Below, in pieces: positions 42,437-57,500 of a stretch of DNA of 64,000 nt. Source of the DNA: Dryomyza anilis. Its lineage: Eukaryota; Arthropoda; Insecta; Diptera; Dryomyzidae. How positions within the stretch are numbered: position 1 is the stretch's first letter; each line of letters opens with the position of its first letter. The notes beneath the pieces are model-generated. The model was not told where the DNA came from. It made no database searches and worked only from the letters and a program-made list of their open reading frames with translations. The DNA lies in the NCBI GenBank assembly GCA_951804985.1, contig OX638130.1, positions 126,493,593 to 126,557,592 of the forward strand, read 5' to 3'. The translations under genes and the position numbers were made by a program.

Positions 42437-45400
42437 TCAAGCAACAATGTCATTGCCGGCATTATAGCCAAAGTAGTTCAAGTTAAACTCGTCGCTGAAA
42501 AGCACCTCCTCCTCCACATGATGTGCCATTTGGATGCCCAATTCGATGGGGTCCATCTCGGTGATGGTGTAAAATTGAGAGGAGCAACTATTGCGAAGAC
42601 CACTCTCATGTACGACGACATCTTTGTGGATGGGATTCAGATAATCTGCAAAACGAAGGTTGTTTATTGAAGACATCCGGAAGTATAACAGATGATGCAA
42701 CTTACCGCTGTCCAGCAGCACATCCTGGTAGGTGCTAATAATAGAATTGACCGACTGCACTTCTACCTCGCGGTGAATGCCATTCAGTATTTGACCCGCA
42801 GTCTTGCGCAGCTCCTCGTCAGTCATTAGGTCGTTGAAGGGCAGCTCGTGATGGAAGCTGCCGTGAAGACGTAGGTCACGTGTGGCACTGCAAGAGGACG
42901 AAGACAGTGATGATGACGACAACGACAAGGACGTGTTCGGTGATGTCGTAGATGTCGTATGATGGTGCTGCTGCGACTGTTGCTGCAGCTGCATCTCCTG
43001 TGTGATGGCAGCTGCTGCTGCGGCAGCCTCATCGTATAGGCACTGTTCCGGTTGGCAATCTGTGTGTGTGCAATGTTGCTGCTCCTGTAGCAATTGCTGT
43101 TGATGTTGCTGCTTCTTCTGCAATTTTTGTTGATGCTCGTGTATGCGTTCGCGATTCATCGACTCCATTTTGAAGAAAAGATCGAGACGTTGTTTTTTCT
43201 ATAGTGAAGACAATAAGTAGTAAACAATTTGTGTTTAATAAAATTCAAGGTGACTTACGTGCTCCCACGCCAACACATTCTCCGCGGAGTCGCCGCTTGA
43301 AATGGTCCATAGATGTCCGGCGCCCTGTGGCGCTTTAGAACCTTTGCGAAAGTGCGGATTGATGGAGAGGTTGTGACGCACCGAATTCTTCCAGCGATCG
43401 TCGTTTGATTTGTAGAATGGAAAACGATCACTGAAAATAAAACATAACATTCATTTTTAAAAAATTGAAAATGCTACATACCACAGACAAAATTTTTGGC
43501 AGGTTCAGAATCATTTTCTTGACATATTTCAAACAGACAAAGGTGGAGTTTGTATCACAAGCTGTCTGTTTTCTTTTCAAAATATGACGTGAATCTGCCA
43601 TTAAATTTTATAACCTGCTATACACTTCCCAAAATATTCCATTTAGATGTGCGTTTGCCGGAAATATGCCCGAAAGCTAAATGGAATATCTTGGGAAGTG
43701 TATTGTAAAATTTGATGGCATTTTAATAGCAGATTCACGCCATATTTGGGTAGCGGGCAGAAAACAGTCAGCTTTTCATACAAACTCCGCCTTTGTCTGT
43801 TTGAAATATTTTGAAAAAAATGTTCCAAAACTACCTAGATCCTGCCAAAAATTTTGTCTGGGGATAATACCCAAGACAAACAATTCTATCATTTTTCAGG
43901 AATATTTCGGACATATTTCTGGCAAACGCACAGTTAAATGAAATATCTTCGGAAGTGTAAAGCAGGTTGTAAAATTTGATGGCATTTTTATTTGATTCAA
44001 GCCATATTTTGGGAATAGACAGAAAACAGACAGCTTTTGATACAAACTCTGCCTTTGTCTGTTTGAAATATGTCGAAAAAATATTTCAAAACTGCTTTTG
44101 AACACTGCCAAAAATTTTGTCTGTGGTATATTAACCATTAAAATTAAATCGAATATTAAATAACTTGCATTGGACACCATTTTTTAAATTTTCCCAACAT
44201 TCATTGGTCATATCTAAATATTAATTTGACCAGTAGTAATTTAACTTTATTCATTACAAAACTTTTGCCTTTAACATACAAACACACAACCACCCTTTTT
44301 CACAATATAGAACAACCCTTAGAGCACTTATTCCACCTTCCACTGCTCCCACTCAGCGCATTCTTTTGCAACCTACTACAGAACGGAAAGGACATCGCGT
44401 GCACTGCGCACTCTCCAAAACTATTCCAAATTACTCACAGCAGGCAACCCTCAACGCATTTCGACCAACTCCACCCCATGCTAAATCCACCACCTACCTC
44501 TGCTCACACCCGGTTTATTATTGGTTTATACTATTATACGGTCGTCCGTCCATTCATCCATCCAACATTCTACGTCACCCCAAACACCGTTTAACCTTCT
44601 ATAAAAGTCGCGTAAGAAATCCACATTTACAATTTGAGCACGCGACCAGAAAAAAAAGTAAAAAACTAGAAATTGGAAAATCCAAGTCATGCCACCCCCA
44701 ATGCGTCCTATAAACTATTGTCTCCCCACCAGCCCGAACTTACAATGCTATATATCTGGCCGTATACAAAAAAAAAAACCAAAACAAAAATAATGACGAC
44801 TCATAAATATAAATCGTAGTCCATGAAATATGCCTACACAATTCCAACAACTATCTCACAGTTTGCCTACAATAAAATAACCTGACTAACTTCGGCAATA
44901 CCTTTAATGACCCTTCCGTTTGGAAGTGCCACCAACTGTGGTAGGTTTTCAGTCCACATGCCGGGCCTAAACATGGCGGCGCGCATTCGTAAAATGTTCC
45001 ACGTAATGCAATCGGGGTAAAAATATACGAAAAAAATCCCTTTAATTCAGCGGAAGTTGGGGACATATTTTTGGGTGCTTTCATACAGTTGTATGGGGGG
45101 GGGGGGGTCTTTTTTCTGGAATATCCTACAACGCAATATAAGGTTTGCGTGCGCTTAATTATAATTTTTGTTTTTTCTTGTTGTTGTTGTTGGAATGGTG
45201 CGACGTTATATTTTTACATTTGTTGCTGTATATTTAAGATTTCATACAGACAAAAATTATTTGTGTGTAACGGTAAGGGCCGAGTTTATCTTTTTTTCAA
45301 GATTTTTGTACAACTATGTAAAAGCATTTTTATTTCACAATCAATTAATAAAAAATCTGCCGAACAACTACACTTCTCAATTTTATTTGCTTGGGCGCTT

Positions 45401-48400
45401 TATGGAGGTAACCTAATTATAGAAAAAAATTATGATTCTTTTTTTTTCATATTATTATATTTATTTCCAGGATTGTAACACAAAAGATGAACGATTTAAT
45501 TTCAATTTTGGGTTTCTCTTTCGTTACGGTTTTGGTTTAAGTTTTATAACGATATGAACAGTTTCAAGTTACGGTTTTGGTTTCGAATTCTGTTTAATGT
45601 GAACAATTTGACCATATTTCCAATTTCTAAACCAAAACTCGATATCTTTTACTCACAAAAAATTAAAAAGCCATTTACTAAAAATGTTAATGATAATTTT
45701 AATAAAAAATTAATAAAGATATATACATATTTATTTTACAATAATATATTTTTTTTATTTTTCATATATTTTTATAGCCCGTTATAAAATCGACACTGTT
45801 TATCTATGTTTTGGATATTAATTTTTGATTAATGTACAACGGTTTCTGTTTTAAAATATTATTCGGTTTTAAAAGGGATATCGGTTTTGGTAATTTGATG
45901 TATTCTCTAATAATTCTACCTAACACAATTTTCCCTTGTTTAATTTTGCTACTGATATTTAAAAAAAAATCAGTAGCATTAATTCAATAAATTCAATAAT
46001 TTCAATATTATTAAATTTAAAGGTATAAATACTATTGTTATAATGTTTTTCTCATTATGTGGTATATAAAAACTTAAACACGAATAGAAACATGTTCGTT
46101 TTGTGCGTCATTCTGCGATTTTGCACAAACTGATCACATCCTCATTATTATGGTAATGATTCAATTTATTTAATATAAAAATTATTATATTTAACCTATT
46201 AATAAATGAAATTAATTGTACATCATATCCCTACTATGGTAACTGATTTAAAAATAAATACAGAATTATTGGAAACTGAAGCATGAAATGTGGTATTATT
46301 TTTTGTAACGACGTGTCCAAAATGTGTAATTTTTTATGTGGACTTTAATTTTGATATTTTAATAAAAAAATGGACGGGCCATTCCACACCAAATCGACCA
46401 GAAATAGTTTAAATTGAGATTTTACCTTTTCGATTTCAATGAAATTTGGGCAACTGATAAAGATAATTGAGAACACTACTTCCAGAGAAAAATATTCTAC
46501 CTTTTATATTCGACTATATCATTTCAAAAAAAGTAAGAGAATTCGAAAAGCCGAATATTATTAATATTAAAATCAAACATTTTTAAAGTACCTACCTACC
46601 TTTAATATGGAATTATGGAAACATAACCACCAAAAAAAGGGTTCGAAAAAAAAAAGTTTGCTCGAAAAAAAAAAAATGTACGAAAAATTTTTTTTTCGAA
46701 AATATAATTTGTTCTAAAAATTTTTTTTTGGAAAAAAAAACATTTTTTTTTCAAGTTGTAATTATAATAAATAAATTATAAAACATTTTACTAATTTATG
46801 AGTGTCAAGCAAGCATTATATAAGAAATAACACACAAGAACTACATGAGAACTGTGAAGTACGGCAAAAAATGAACGAAAAATTAATATTTTGATTTAAA
46901 TTTGGATTGATTAACAGCATTCTTCAATATGAAGTACATATATGTTGTATTTTATGTTTTTGTTCATTAATATGATGAAACTTATTCTTCATATACAATT
47001 TATCATATTGAGGGACACTTTTTTTTTTGCGTCGTTTGGAGTAGTGAAATTTTTTATATTTCTATGATTTGTAAATTCTTTATTGGTAACTTTTTTGAGC
47101 TGATTTTTTTTTTATTAAAAAGGGTCCACATAATGAAGGGGTAAAATATTTATAAAAAAACAAGGAATCATTCGTTGGGGTCGGGCGACTTAATGTCTAT
47201 TACATACATATATCTAGTCTGCCACAAAAATACTTGATGAAATGACATCGATGGCACAAACAGCAGACACATTGCATTATCTAACTAAAATATAGACTTG
47301 TCAATCGCAGTACATGTCAATGCAGTAAATTGGAACTTGACTTCATGTAAATTTGGAGAATGCACCCACACGAAATGGGTGATGGGCGGAATGGCAGTTT
47401 GCACTCGAAAAACAGACAGCTCGATATGCAAGGAACGTTGTCTGTTCCCATAAATCTGACGCTTTATATTCTGTAATTTATTAACTGAAAAAAGTATAAA
47501 ATATACAAGTAGCTTTTGAGCAAAATTGGGTATCATTTTACCATAAATATACAATTTTATATTAGCCCTATGACATGTAGTATAAACCAACCACCCAATC
47601 CCCACAATGCCATGTGCTTTACATAGCCTTTCGTGCCAGTGTCCATTCATCCCTGTGCAGCTGTGAGAGCCTCGAATGGCCAAGCGACGACCGAGTGCAG
47701 TGCCGCCGCCATTCATCTACAGTTTGGAGACTATAAAGTACCGGCATTGGCTGGGCTCGACTCGTCTCGTCTGCTTCGTGGGTTGGCTGGTTGGCGTTCG
47801 TGCCAGTCACGCCCCGGCACGGCCACCAGCTAAAGTGTTCATGGGCTTTGTTGGTATACAGCCTAAAAGGATACTTCGTCCTATGTGTGTTTGTGTATTT
47901 TTTTTTCGTTTCGTTTAACGATGACTCTTTACTCTGAAAGCTAGTTCATAAATTATATATATACTAAGTGGAGTTTTTTTTCGGCTATAAGTTCTAGAGT
48001 TTTGATATGTAATGCAAAGCTAAAAAAATATATATAATGGATGGCATCCTCTTTGTAGTTGTTGCAATAAATTATTTCGATTATTCCACATTTTTGTGTT
48101 GGTTCATTTTCGGGCCATCTCAACTAAATGCTTTGGTACCACAAAGAGTAGAAGTTTTTTTTTTCGGTTGGCAAGTAAAAAGTTTTAATGGACTTCGGAA
48201 AGACAATTACAAATTTGTGCGCTGTTCTGAGTTCTTCTTTACAAAGGCTACTATAAAAATAATAGACTGACTGGTTTTTAAGCGGCTGTTTGAAGCATTT
48301 TTATATTCAGAACAAGTAAAGATCTTAAATAATACAAGGTCATTTCTGTATTAAGATATACAGTAAACCCCGGTTAAGTATCTACCCGTTTTAGTTGTGG

Positions 48401-51400
48401 TACACAACCAGAGTTTAGAGTAATGACAAGTTTTCAAAACTTCATTGAATTTATAGATTATTGGAACCGTACGAAATATCGAAAAAAAAAATGTCGAAAC
48501 CTTAAAATGTCGAAATTATAAAAGCCTTAGAACGCCGAAACAATATTTGGCCGAATCACAAAATGTCGAAAAATATTTTAAAGCTAGAAAATGTCGACAA
48601 ATTTGTTAAACTATAAATACAAAAACATTTTTTTTATAGGATCAAAAAATTTCGAAAATTAAAATGCCGAAATATCAAAATGTTGAAATACAAATTTCAA
48701 ATCCTATATGAGCAAGTCCACACCAAATCACGTAGGATTTGCAACTCACTCTCTTCGATTTCAATGATATTTTGGAAACTGATAAAGGGTATCGGGATCT
48801 GCATTCACCATTCTTTTTTCCGACCACTATTTTCATAGATATCACTTTTTCCAGAGATACAGTCCAAAGATAAAAAATTGTAAATGATAACTTTTGTATG
48901 GTGGTTCCTATTGAAATATCCCTTGATGCTAGAAACTTTGATAAGGTTTCGTTTTTAAACTAATAAAACAATCTTTTGGAAAATTCTTCTTAACATGAAC
49001 ATATGACCAATGATCATTATTCTTGAACTTCGAATTACATGTCCTTAAAAAAAGTATTTAAAAAAAAATAGAAATTTTTGTTTATTTTTTATAAGTGTTG
49101 AAGCTAAATTCCAAGATGGTATTTTGAAGGCTGCATATTTAAAAATCTCCGCATGAATCCTAGAGTTTCTGAATATCAGAATTCGTTCTTTTTTAATATC
49201 TTTATCTTCGAGTTTTTTCGACATTTTCCATCATTTTTTCGGCAAAAAATGATTTCGTCATATTAAATTTCGACATTTTTAATTTTCGACATTTTGTTTT
49301 TCAACATTTTAGTTTTCAACATATTTTTTTTCGATATTTTGGTTTTCGACATTTCTGTTTTCGACATTTTCAGGTTTCGGCTTTTTTATTTTCTACATTT
49401 TTGTCTTCGGTATTTTTAGTTTCGATATTTTAAATTTCGACTTATCGTACCAGACCCATAAACTACAGTACAGTTTTTCAGCCAAATTAAACTTAGTTTA
49501 AACCAAGGATTGAAACTGTAACCGATATAAATTTAAAACCGTTTAATTTTTAAAACCGAAACCGTAACCGAAACCGTTGTATGAAAATCAGAAATAAACC
49601 GATATCCAAAACCGATATAAACGGCTTCGGTTTTATAGCGGCTTCAAAACGATTTTTAAAAACTTCTGAGATACGACAAAAAATATGTTATTTTATATAG
49701 CTTTAAAATACAAGACCTGCTTAAATGTCATTTAAATCGGGAGTCACGAAATAACTTCATTGTGTATACATGTTGTGAACACATGTTGATTTTTTGAAGA
49801 ACAATATTTCCCAGAACGACTGAACTTTGTTTTGCTATTGTTTTCTTCGATTACTTGTATAGCGGTAATTCTACAAATAAAAACACAAGCAACTCCAAGA
49901 ACAAAATAGACAAAACTATTTGTTCTTCGAAACGCTAGTGTCGTTCGTAGTGCGAATAAACATGTGATTTGTTAGTTTTTTGCGATCACAACCTCAACCT
50001 CAAAAAAACATGCTACGTTGTTTGCACTTGCACATAAACGTTTTAACAGTGTGCCTAAATTTGAGTGCTATTGCTTTTCGTGTATTTTCGTTTTTTTTTT
50101 TAGTTTCACTTATCTGCTGTTTCTTATGAACGCGCAACAACAAAATTATGCGATTCGCAAGAAGTCATCGATTTTTCGCGGGAAATTGTTTTGTACAACA
50201 AACACAACTCGTGGGTGTTGTTGTACAAGAATATTTTTGTTGCCAACTGGATGATTGTACTAAGGTACACACACATGCAATGTGTGTGTCAGGCATGTCT
50301 GTTGTTTTGAAAAACAGAGATAAACATATAAAAAATATACATTTGTTTATGTAATATACACAGAAAAAAAATGTACATCATATTTTTTTTTTTAATTATT
50401 TGTACATCATATTAATGAAGTCCGTTCTTCAAACCATGATTCATTGTATTGAAGAGCCATATTAATGACTAACGCCATCAATGTTATGAATGCTATCATA
50501 AATATGAAGAAGTGTTCTTCAATATGATGAACTGTATGAGAAGAATACATTTCATCATATTAATGAACCAAAATATAAAATGCAACATATATGTTCTTCA
50601 TATTGAAGAACGCTGTTCATTAAACCAAATTTCTATCAAAATATGTTATTTTTCGTTCATTTTTTGCCGTACTTCTTAGTTCTCAAGTAGTTCTTGTGTG
50701 TTATTTCTTATATAATGCTTGCTCGACATGCATAAATTAGTAAAAGTTTTATAATATATTTATTATAATTACAACATTTTTTTTTGGAAATTTTTTTTTA
50801 AACATATTTTTTTTTTCTTTTTTTTTTTTTTAAACAGTTTTTTTTTCATAATTTTTTTTTTTGGAACATTTGTTTTTGTCCGAAATTTTTTTATCGGATT
50901 TTTTTTTTTAATTTTTTTATTGTTCAAATTATTTTATAATTTTTTTTAAATATTATGAACAAATTCATCAATATGACAATTCAAATTCATTGTATTAAAT
51001 ATTTTGTTAATATATATAATGAATACATTCATTAATATGTCATTTAGTGAACGGTGGTATCAATATGATGAATCTGGTAGTTGGTGAAAAAATTCACAAT
51101 ATTTATGAATAAATTCATCATATTGAAGAATTTGTATTTTCTGTGTATGTACAATTTTTGAAAAAAATTTACAATAGTTTTTGTGAGAACTAAAATTAAT
51201 TTTTTAGAGGTTATTTCTTTTTCGATTTTAAAGACGATATCGAGCGAGATTTTGGATTTTCTCGTCCGCATAGCTACATTTATGTTTTTTTTTTGTTAAA
51301 ATATAATTCATGTATTTATGGTCATCGTTTTTAGTTCTTTTGTAAAATATTTACATTTCTTAATAATATAAAAACTTAAATCGAAACCGAACCGCAATTT

Positions 51401-54400
51401 GGAACCGGTATACCGAAACCGTTTTAAAAACTATTAACAGAAACCGTAACCGATACGAGGAAGAAAACCGAAATCGAGACCGTTATTTGTTTAGGTTTCA
51501 ATCCTTGGTTTAAACTACTGATTAACTGATTAAGTAATGCCTTTTTTAACGTAAATTTAAAGATATTCGATATACTAGGTTTAAACTTGCACTGAATAAC
51601 AGGAACTGAAGTATATTTTAGAATTTATTTCTTTCCGCTTAACGTAAAACTGAAACTTAAGATATTTTTTTCTAATTCAAACTTTGGGTTATTCCATTAC
51701 ATATAAAAAATATTATTTCAAAGATGATTTCAACTTTATTAAACCAATTTCCGTTTGTCTCTCGGTATGTCTTACGATTTGTACATATTTTCATTTAAGA
51801 CTGCGTGCTAACATCCCATATTGTAGGTGTATGTTTAAGTCCTCCTACCTCCTACCTCTTAGACACCCCCACCCCTTGCCAACCCCTCATCCGACCGACT
51901 ACCTGTTCATTAAAGCGAGTAAAAACAATGCAGCGTATTGTGCACATTTTCAACTTGTTCATTAACCATTCACAAATTTGCTTTGCGGCAAAGGTCGCCC
52001 ATTCCAACTCAACTGAACTCACCTCACCAAAACAACCATGAACGAGTGACTGACTGACTCACCCTTGTACTACCCCTAGTAGGTAAATGATTTACAAATT
52101 GCCCATGAAATTTATATGCTAGACGTATTCATGGCTCATAATAATTATTAATTGTACGTGAAAAAGAAAACCTTTTGCCTGAAAACAAAACAAAAAATAG
52201 AAAAACGTTTAACTTGTGTTTAAGCATTATAGCCTTCAAAGTGCCAAGTGTTGATAGGGGTTGAAACAGGTACCACGGCCTAAACTGGAGGGGGTGAGTG
52301 ACGAGAAAACGCCACGTGACGTTGAGGAACCGGGAGGCATTACACCTTTTATGCGCTTGAATGCATTGCATCAGGTGGCATCAGGTTGTACCTTATGCTC
52401 CGGTCGTACACGATCTGTAAAACGACGTACAACACCCTCGCGATTAGGGCATACGTTTCCGGTTGCACCGGACAATTTATTGGGTGAGGATCATGCATGA
52501 TCGAACGCGAAGAAGAGAGCAAGAGTATTTTTGATGTGATCAATCAACGAGATATGGAAATGACAATTAGTGGGTTTTTTCATTTAAATTTTAAAAATCT
52601 AATTTCCCGCTATAATAAAATGTTGCAAACTACTTAAAACTTTGAACTCAACCTCAGCACTATAAACAACACCGCTCTTTCCGACAGACATTTGCCATGC
52701 ACCGTAAACCCCCTCGCGATAGACTCTGAAATGCAAGTCTAAGTTTTGCAAATATTTATGTTTGTTTTGTTAGTTTTTGGCTTGTAAACAAATATCAACA
52801 CACGACGGTTTCCTTAAAATTAAGTTTTTCCCCCTCCCCTTCATTAGCTTAGATCTTTGTCGCTGACAACTTGTTGGAATTTTTTGAAGCCAACACCAAA
52901 AGTGTGTTAAATGATAAATCTTGGCAAAAAGAAATAAATTTCAAAGCAGAAAAAACTGCAATTTTGTAGACATTTCTTGCACAACAACAGTAGGCAGACA
53001 GGATTGTATTTTAAATCACTCCCTGCTTCCGGTATGTGAGCGACAAAATGGCGCTTGATTTATATGCTTGCAAAAAGTACTTACGATATCCATTGATAAA
53101 TTCCGGAAACGGTTAATTCTCCCTTATCCTCGAGCGCGTATTCTATAAGTTCGGTGTAAGTAAATGGTGGCTTCTTTTGCCTGATTGATATATGAGAAAA
53201 AAGAAAACAATTAGTTAAAATAATTATTATTAGAATAACTAAAATCAAGCATAAAATGTAAATGAAAAATATTAAAAAGGTAGGTTATTGATAAATATTA
53301 AATTATTTATGCCCAAACATTTTGAGTTATAGAACAATTAGTAAACCAATAATGTAAAATATAAAATTTAATAGTGAATTTTATCTTTTTATAAAATAAA
53401 GTTCTACTATTCTATTTGTAGTTGTTATAATTTTTTTAATATCTATTAATCGATTTTAAGTTAAAATTCTGATTCATTTTTTTCCAGCTTCCGGTTCAGT
53501 TAAAAAATCGGAAATTTTGTAAATTTTTTACTGTCAGTGAATGACGCGACATGTGAACAATAAATTAACAAACTGTAAATTACTATAATGAATATTAATT
53601 ACTTCATATATAATTATCGTATTATACCATTAACGCATATAATGTTATTGTGATAATTAATATATTACATAGTTGTTGTGTAGGAAAAAGTTATAAAAAC
53701 CGTTGAAAATGTAGAATTAATAGCAAAACATAGGGGGTTTTGATGCATGAAACCAATACGAAAAATAGTTATCAAATTATACTCTACGCTAAGGGTATAG
53801 TTAATATCCGATATGGAATTGATCAGCATTTCCTCCTGAGTCGTTTTAGCGATGCCCCATGTGACCGAACTTACCCATGTGAACTAACTTTCCCAACTCG
53901 TTTTTTCTAAAATTTGTATAAAACTTTTGAAACAGAAAATACAAAATTGTCGTAGAGTTAACATTTAAAAAAAAACCTATAATAGATGCCTTTGATAATA
54001 TTTTTGAAGTATTTTATTATCTGAAATGAAATGCGTAATGAAATAAAATGTATCATTTGATATCTATAGATATTCATATATGAATATCCTGTTTAAAATT
54101 TTATTTCAATCGAATTAGTTTTTTTCTGTTAAAGTATTAGATTCTTAATATGAAATAAAAGTTTTTTTAATCGAATACAAACAGTTTCAGTTCCTTGGAA
54201 TAAATTAAACCCGATTTTTCTGATCCGAGTTTCAAGTTACACCGCGTCTCCACTATTCATATCTCATGTTAATGTTTATGACAGACAAATTTTATGTTTA
54301 CGTAGACAAAAACGATATGGTCCAATTATGTCACAACATTTTTTGAAAAACTTATATTTTGCACTCGCGTCACGCTGTATCACTAATATTTGCACTGCGA

Positions 54401-54498
54401 ATTTATTTAATTAAATTAGTATAAAGCTCTTCGAAATTAAAAATTAATTATATATATTCTTGATCAGCATCACTATCCGAGTCCGTTTAGCCATGTCC

Positions 54499-54534
<36 letters not shown>

Positions 54535-57500
54535 TGCTGTCTTGCTGCCTTGCTGTCCGAATACAGAATAACTTGAGAAATGCTGCTCAGAATGCGATGA
54601 AATTTCGTCTCAATATTTTTAGCCAAAAGTAGGAACTGGGTTTGAAAATGAGCCAAATCGGTCAACTGAAACGCCCACCTCCCATACAAGTCACTTTTAT
54701 ATAACTCTTTAGGAACTAATAACTCGAAAAGTATACAAGATATAGTTATAAAATTTAAAACATATTGTTATAATTCACCTAAAAATGTGTGGTCCAAAAA
54801 TGGGCGTGATCCGCCCACATTTTTTTTTTCATTATTTCCCGGTTTTTAATAGTGGAAATTTGATCCGTTAATTATTTAAATCAATTCTATGAAATATTAG
54901 CCTTACAAAATTTTAAATATAGGCGTGGTCGGCCCAATTACACTTTTCTAATTTATTAGTTTTTATACTTTTATATCAATTTTTAAAATTATGGGGATAT
55001 AAGACGTACATTTCTGATATGTGAATAATATTCTGAGGGTTTAAGGTATGCAATTAAATATCCCACATTAATATCCCCACCAAAGGTGTAGGGTATTCCA
55101 TAGTCGGGCCCGACCGACTATAAAAATCCGCCCCATGTGACCGAACTTACCCATGTGACCTAACTTTCCCAACTCGTTTTGGTTTGTATTTATTACGAAA
55201 CGTCAAAGTAAGACTTTATTGGGAAATTTCAGTCATACCATAATGTTTTCCATTTATGGCTGAATGGTAAAATACGAAATCGTATTTTACGAAATTTATC
55301 CACGAAATTTATGATAAAATTCCGAATATTAATTGTTTATTTTACGAAACCATTCGTAGATTTACTCAACGAAAGACATTCGTACATAATACCGAAAATT
55401 CATAATTTATTGAATATTTGTGTACCTTTTTACGCATGTATTCGTACATTTTACGAAAGTATTCGTACTTTTGAGGATAGCATTCGTACATTTATGAAAC
55501 ATATTACGAATTTTTCGTAAAATACACAAATAATTTGTTGAAACAAAATTTGACGATGAAAATGACGATTCATAAAAATATGAAAAATATGAAATATCAT
55601 ATTTTAATAGAAATATTGTAATAGAAAATAATATAACGAAAGTTTCGTGATTTAAACGAAATATTCATAATTTTGTTGTTATTTTAATGTTACGAATATT
55701 GATTCGTAATATATAAACATCGTTCGTAAAAATAATATGGGAAAAATAGAAATTACAAATGTTTCTACGAATACGAAATGTTATAACATTTTAATAATAA
55801 TAATTAACAGTTATATGTTTTGGTACCAATTCAAAGGCGGTATAAAACCGAGATCGGTTTAATTTTTAAAAATTCTAAAACGAGACTAACTTTTGTAATT
55901 ATCTGGAACAGAATTCGATGAAGATGCATTTGCTATAAAACTATTTATTTAGAAATTTCAAATAATCGAAATTAATATTTTATTTTGTACAAATTACGAC
56001 CGTGACCATTCTTTAATACCGAATACTTAACCGACTGAATCGATATACCCAGACAAAAATACCCTTAAATCCCATTAAAATTGGTCAATAGGACAATTAT
56101 TGATTTAATAGTATACAAAAAATAAATCTTTTCATATAAACTCAATGGCAATGTTATCAAATTTTCTAATATTAATATTAATTTATCATAATAATTTATC
56201 ATATTGACTATTTTTAATAGTAAAAAACTATTATTTACATAGTATTTTTTATTGGTGCATTTATTAAAATCTAATTGAAACAAATTTCACTCACGTTTTT
56301 GGCGTATAATCCTCGACTACAACATTTTCGCCCACAATCATATCGTTGCCATCGCACTCGGCCGTGACTTCCTGCACCAACTCCTCAAATTTCTTGCTGG
56401 CTTTGGCCGAGGATTTTGGAGACTTGGAACGTTCACGTGCCGCAGGCGAAGAATGCGTTGAGGCGGGCGAAACAGGCTTCGACGCTGGTTGTTGCAGCTG
56501 CGCAGTTGCGGCGAATACTGTTGCTGTTGTTGGCGGCGAATTTGTAGCTGCCGCCGCCGTTATGCTTGAATGAGGGTGCGATGTGTTGTTGTTGCTGCTG
56601 CCAATATCGGGGGATAAATGTGGCAACTCATCGAATTTAAAATTCAACAACCATGATAGATTCTTATCCTCAAAATCAGAGTCGCAGTCAGAATGTGTTT
56701 GTTGCTGCTGCTGTTGTTGTACAAACGATTGTTGCTGACATGGTTGCTGTTGCTGATAATGTTGGCGATATTTTGCAAGTGAGCTGGGCGGTGATCTGAC
56801 CACTTGCTTCTGAGGAACTAAGAAATCTGTCTGTTGCTGCTGCTGTTCGATCGGCTGCAACATAATTGTTGGCTGCAACTGTGCTAATGTTGGTGTGGCT
56901 GGCGTTGCTGCTACTGTTGGTGCTGCCAACATCTCCGTCTGTAGTGCCGCATTGTAGCGATGATCGAGCTCCAGCAGCTCCGTCGATTGCCAATCGCTGC
57001 CGTCTTCCAGCGTAAAGGCGCCGGCAGTAGCGACAGCATCTGCGGTGGAGATGCTGACGATAGAGGGGGTGGTGAATGTTAACGTGGAGATGTCGGCGAG
57101 TGGCGTCGTGGGCGCCAGACTTGTGGTCACCGGCACCAATAGATTGTTATCGTAGTTGAAGAGGTCATTGATGAATGTGTTGCTCATTAAATTAAATTGC
57201 AAATCGCTGCTGCTGTCGTTGGGTGTTGTAGTGTTGTTGATGTTGATGATGCTATTATTGTTGTTGTTGTTATTATTATTGTTGTTGTTGCTTAACATGG
57301 GCGTTATGTTGCCTTCGAGTTGGCGCTTCTTCCATGTGCAGTAGTTGCCATTATTGTTGTTGTTGCTGCCATTTTCATTATTGATTAATTGCTGCTGCTG
57401 ATTCGACAGCGCCTCCTCGTCATCAAGTTTGCGCTTCAGGTAACTGCTGGTGGTGTACTCGACGCATTGTCCTTGCGCGACATCATGCTCCAGGTTGCTG

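Noticed and set aside
57156..57344. Leu-rich 62-codon plus-strand frame
   Set aside because: Antisense of the Asn-coding AAC/AAT run in the first forkhead exon.
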